Below, one piece after another: positions 60,510 to 64,000 of a DNA stretch of 64,000 nt (the first letter of the stretch is position 1; each line of letters opens with the position of its first letter). Origin of the DNA: Todiramphus chloris collaris (Eukaryota; Chordata; Aves; Coraciiformes; Alcedinidae); NCBI GenBank assembly GCA_025345505.1, contig JANVCC010000010.1, positions 40,710,660 through 40,774,659 on the forward strand, in the 5' to 3' direction. Position numbers and translations under genes: made by a program. The notes beneath the pieces were generated by a model. The model was not told where the DNA came from, ran no database searches, and saw only the letters and a program-made list of their open reading frames with translations.

Positions 60510-63500
60510 GCTCTGAAGTAGAAAATGTTGCTATTTCTGCCTTCAGACAGTGGGGGGAAAGCACAGAGAGCATACCTTTCTGTTTGTTAGAGCAGCTCAG
60601 TTCAGATGGCAATGAATTGTTTCATCTTGGGATTCAAGGCAGATGGTTCTATATTTTGTAAATAAAAAAAGGTATTTCAATCAAACTATGTGAACAACTA
60701 GCCTAACCCCCCCTTAAGAGGTAGATCAAGTACTCTGCTATTTGGCCTTGTGGCATGTAAATGTGGGTCTCCAGGTGTCTCTGTATCATGGCTGTTGTGA
60801 TGTTTGATGATGAAAGTAATTTCAACCTCATTCCTACTGACACTGTGAATTACTGCTTTTCTGAAATTTTCAAAGCAAAACAAAAAAAAAAGAGATCCTA
60901 GTACTAGTTGTAGCAGAATTGGATCTGTTAGAAAAGAAAACCTTCATTTTGTAGTGTACCAATTTTTTCCTATTTTTATCAAAAATTTTAGTTAGTTATA
61001 GCCTGCACTACAAATAAAAGAAAGAGATCTCCTATTTAAGTAAGAGCACAGCAAAATAGTACTTTTGACATGCAGAGCATGATTTTCCACTGTTTGAGTC
61101 AGGATAATAAAGAATACAGGTATACAGTTCAAAATTGTCATTTCTGTGAGCTGGAACTAAAAGGAGCATGGCTGAAAAGCATGAGGAAAAAGAACCGGAA
61201 GGCAGCACACTGTAATTTAAAACTTTGTCTGTGGAAGTCTCACATTTTGTATCAGTAATTTCTGTTGCTTTGGGGTTTTCAACTGTAAAAGTGGTGGTTT
61301 ACTAACTGCATCACAAAATATTGAACTGGCTGATTTTAAAGATGATAACCCAGAAGTAAAATGGTGCAAATCCAAATGTTACTATTTTAATGTTATGAGA
61401 GTGTGATATAAATGAAATAATAGTTTAGTTTTTTTTCCGAACAAAAAGGCCCACAAATGATTTGACAGTTTGATTTTTTTCAGGATTACTATGTATAGTT
61501 AACTGCAAAAATCACATATAAACAGCAATTGTGTAGCATAACTTATTAAACCATTTCTTCTTTGACATATCCATTTCTGTAAGGTTTCCACATATGACCT
61601 AGATAGCAGATGAATGATAGCCACATTATATCACTAGGCATTTCCATCATCACTTAAAAGAAGAAGATTGAATTTTGCTTAGCAAGGATCAATTAAAAAA
61701 ATAGAGGCTAAGACTTCCAAGTACAAGTCAGATGATGCTGAAGTCAAGTGAAATCCCCTGTGTGTTAAATGTCTGCTTTGTTGCTTTCAAGTTCCTTGAT
61801 TTTCTTTCTCTTAATCCCATCCAAGATGTCCTTCAGTTATATAAAATGAACTTTTGTTTTTATGCTGTTCTCGGGGCTTAGTTGAGAAACAGGAGTGCAG
61901 CTGTGATGGCCTTGGCCATAGACTTTTTCAGAGACACATTCCTTTCTCCTTGCCTGTATCACTGGGCTGCCATCCAAAACCAACTAGATTGTGTTTATAT
62001 TGTGTCCTCCTTTGCTTTCGCCTTCATTAGGATCCTGTCATGCTCAGCCCTCACACTATGTCACATTCATTATGGTGACTCCTTTATTCCCCTTTCCACA
62101 GACTTCGTCGTGAGAACTGTGTCACATTACTTTGTGCTGAGCACATTAAACATTTTTTTGTTAGAAAAAAGACAGACAAATGATTCCAGAGATGCCATGA
62201 GATCTAAATGTCTTCATCAGCCAAAATTCTTAATACTCTTGGTAATTTTAGCCTCAGCTTGATTTTTCTAAGAACGCTCAAGTTCTGTCAATCAGAATTT
62301 TTAAAAGATCTAAAGCATCAAATGCTGGACTGTCATCTGAGACTTTTCTTTCTGATTGTTCCATGACATTTTCCACTCTTTTGTGTTTGATGTTGCAATT
62401 CCTCAGTTCAGTATTCTCCAGATTAAGCCATTTGTTTCTTACTCACAGCAAGAAATATATGGTCGTTAATGCAAAGGCTTTTTCCTGGCCCAACAAATTA
62501 GTGAATACAAATATACAGGCAATTTCATCTTCAGATGCCCTTGAAAACATTCTTAGACAGTTTATCCTTACAATAAATGACAATTTCTGAAATAATTGTG
62601 CAAAGCTTTCTAAACAATTTGTCAAAATACAGAATTTGTGCTGATGCATTTTGCTGCAAAAGCTGAAATTAGTCTCATTTCATTAAAAAAAAAGCCCCGC
62701 AACTCTTTCTTGGATGATTCGCTTTTGAATGAATATTGGGGTTAAGTTTTTTAGTAAAGTGAAAAATAAGTATTTTCTATATGCAAAACTGGAGAAACTA
62801 CCAAAAGTTCTTGAAAGAAATGCATATAATTTGCACAACTCTACCATTTAATAAGGGAATGATTATATGTAGGGGATTGAATTAAGATCCTTTCCTTCCC
62901 TTTCCAATCCCCTTCTTTCTCTTCCATTTTCTTTCCTTTTGGTTGAATAAAAACTGTGAAATACATTAAAATCCAAGTCTCCCTAGAGCACCAGGTCACA
63001 TTGTGCCACGAAACCATGAAAGCCAATGATACACTGAAGAGATACGAGGATATTCCTGAGGCCTTATGTTACAATTTTGTATCCAGTGTTTATCAGAGTG
63101 ATTTATTTTTCTGTTATGCAGTTTTCCATCTCTTAATGCTGCAAATATCCTTTCCACAGCTGACGCGTCTCTTGGCTCATAAAATTTTCTCTAAATGAAA
63201 AATATTGCAGATCTGGACACACTAAATATCAGGGAAAGAATTTTGCAGTGGAGGTTATCCATAAACAAGTTATCCACCACGTCTTCCATCAAGCAACACA
63301 AACTGAACAGTGCATTATCCTATCTACGTATTCTATGTGTTTTGTCAGCAGCAAATAAACACAGCCAAATGCAACTTAATGAACTATCTCTTATTTTCAG
63401 TGAGGAAAGAAAAGTATTTCTTCCAGTCTCTTGCCAATGAGAAATCACAAAACATGGATAATTTTTTTTGGGGGGGGGGGAAGAAAAGTATCTAATGCAC

Positions 63501-64000
63501 ATCATGGCAAGTGTATTTACCAGAAGTTTTTATAATATATGTGTTTTTACACATATTTCTCTTAAAAAAAAAAAAAACCCAAGCAAACGAAACAAAAAAA
63601 CCCGAACCTGAGATACTTTTTAAGTCCCAGTGGTTTTATTTGGCTATAAGCTTTTAATTATGAAGCAAAGTGAGTTCACCTGAAGGTTTTTGCAAGTAGG
63701 GGGAAGATTTTTAAAAGAACAGTTAGCAGATTAGTGTATATAATTGTGTGAAAGCCCCTTGTGGAAAGCATCTACACAGTACTCTGCCTAGATGAACCAA
63801 CCACTTCAAGCCAGTGGTGTGGGGTGTGTTTGTGCAAACCCAGCTGCATGAGTTAGAGAAACATGATTAATCCAAACTCAATCTGTGTATCAACAACCAG
63901 GAAATTTGAATAGAGAGTTTACAAGAATTTTTAAACTCAGAAACAGACAAAGTATATATTATTGAGTGAAGACCCATAGCTGGTAGGCTTCTGGTCCTTT
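60510..64000. other. AT-rich non-coding DNA, no gene recognised
   Basis: No convincing exon or RNA gene was found. A 126-codon open frame at 61882-62262 (+) has no recognised motif. A pyrimidine-rich patch lies at 62888-62940, a T8G11 run at 63462-63480, and A-rich sequence at 63565-63605. The window ends within this non-coding DNA. Confidence 0.5.

Noticed and set aside
1-64000. Bacterial operon, phage, CRISPR or plasmid system
   Set aside because: Gene density, base composition and CR1 repeats are those of a vertebrate genome; no spaced direct-repeat array or prokaryotic gene was seen.

Overview
This window is vertebrate nuclear DNA, and its repeats point to a bird. It is AT-rich, full of stop codons, and carries several copies of CR1 LINE retrotransposons. 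The CR1 3' ends carry the typical 8-base motif (CATTCTATG / ATTCTGTG-like), and CR1 is the dominant interspersed repeat of avian genomes. I could find no convincing host protein-coding exon, tRNA, rRNA, CRISPR array or bacterial-style operon. The long open frames are CR1 reverse-transcriptase/endonuclease remnants, antisense shadows of them, translations of low-complexity tracts, or unrecognised chance frames. The window is probably intergenic or deep intronic; the sequence alone cannot say which.

Layout: 1-8.6 kb is unremarkable unique-looking AT-rich DNA. A 108-bp CR1 3' end (+) lies at 8.58-8.69 kb, followed by more unique DNA to 19 kb with a small 21-bp tandem duplication at 17.6 kb. A 5'-truncated, roughly 3-kb CR1 on the minus strand fills 18.97-21.9 kb. 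It has endonuclease, reverse transcriptase, C-terminal tail and 3' UTR, all broken by stops and frameshifts. A second minus-strand CR1 at 28.85-29.67 kb holds only part of the RT domain, but its far end looks like the CR1 3' terminus, so it appears internally deleted.

The most informative region is about 38.0-42.8 kb. A badly decayed, older LINE of the CR1/L3 group runs on the plus strand and is split by a better-preserved 2.33-kb CR1 (39863-42194). A perfect 12-bp direct repeat flanks the younger element. The older element's reading resumes on the far side of the insertion at the expected place. This is a nested insertion with a recoverable order of events.

A 190-bp CR1 3' end lies at 50.84-51.03 kb. 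From 58.06 to 60.51 kb there are three pure or nearly pure pyrimidine tracts, all pyrimidine on the plus strand. They are built from CTTT-type units whose C-runs grow from 2-3 (first tract) to 4-5 (second, 322 bp without a single purine) and fall back to about 2 (third). A 49-bp tandem duplication sits between the second and third. The minus strand of the second tract is a long (GGGGAAA)n-like array that could form G-quadruplexes or triplex DNA.

No genes in the window work together in any pathway. The biology visible here is retrotransposon history plus unusual simple-sequence DNA. I did not find a new functional system.
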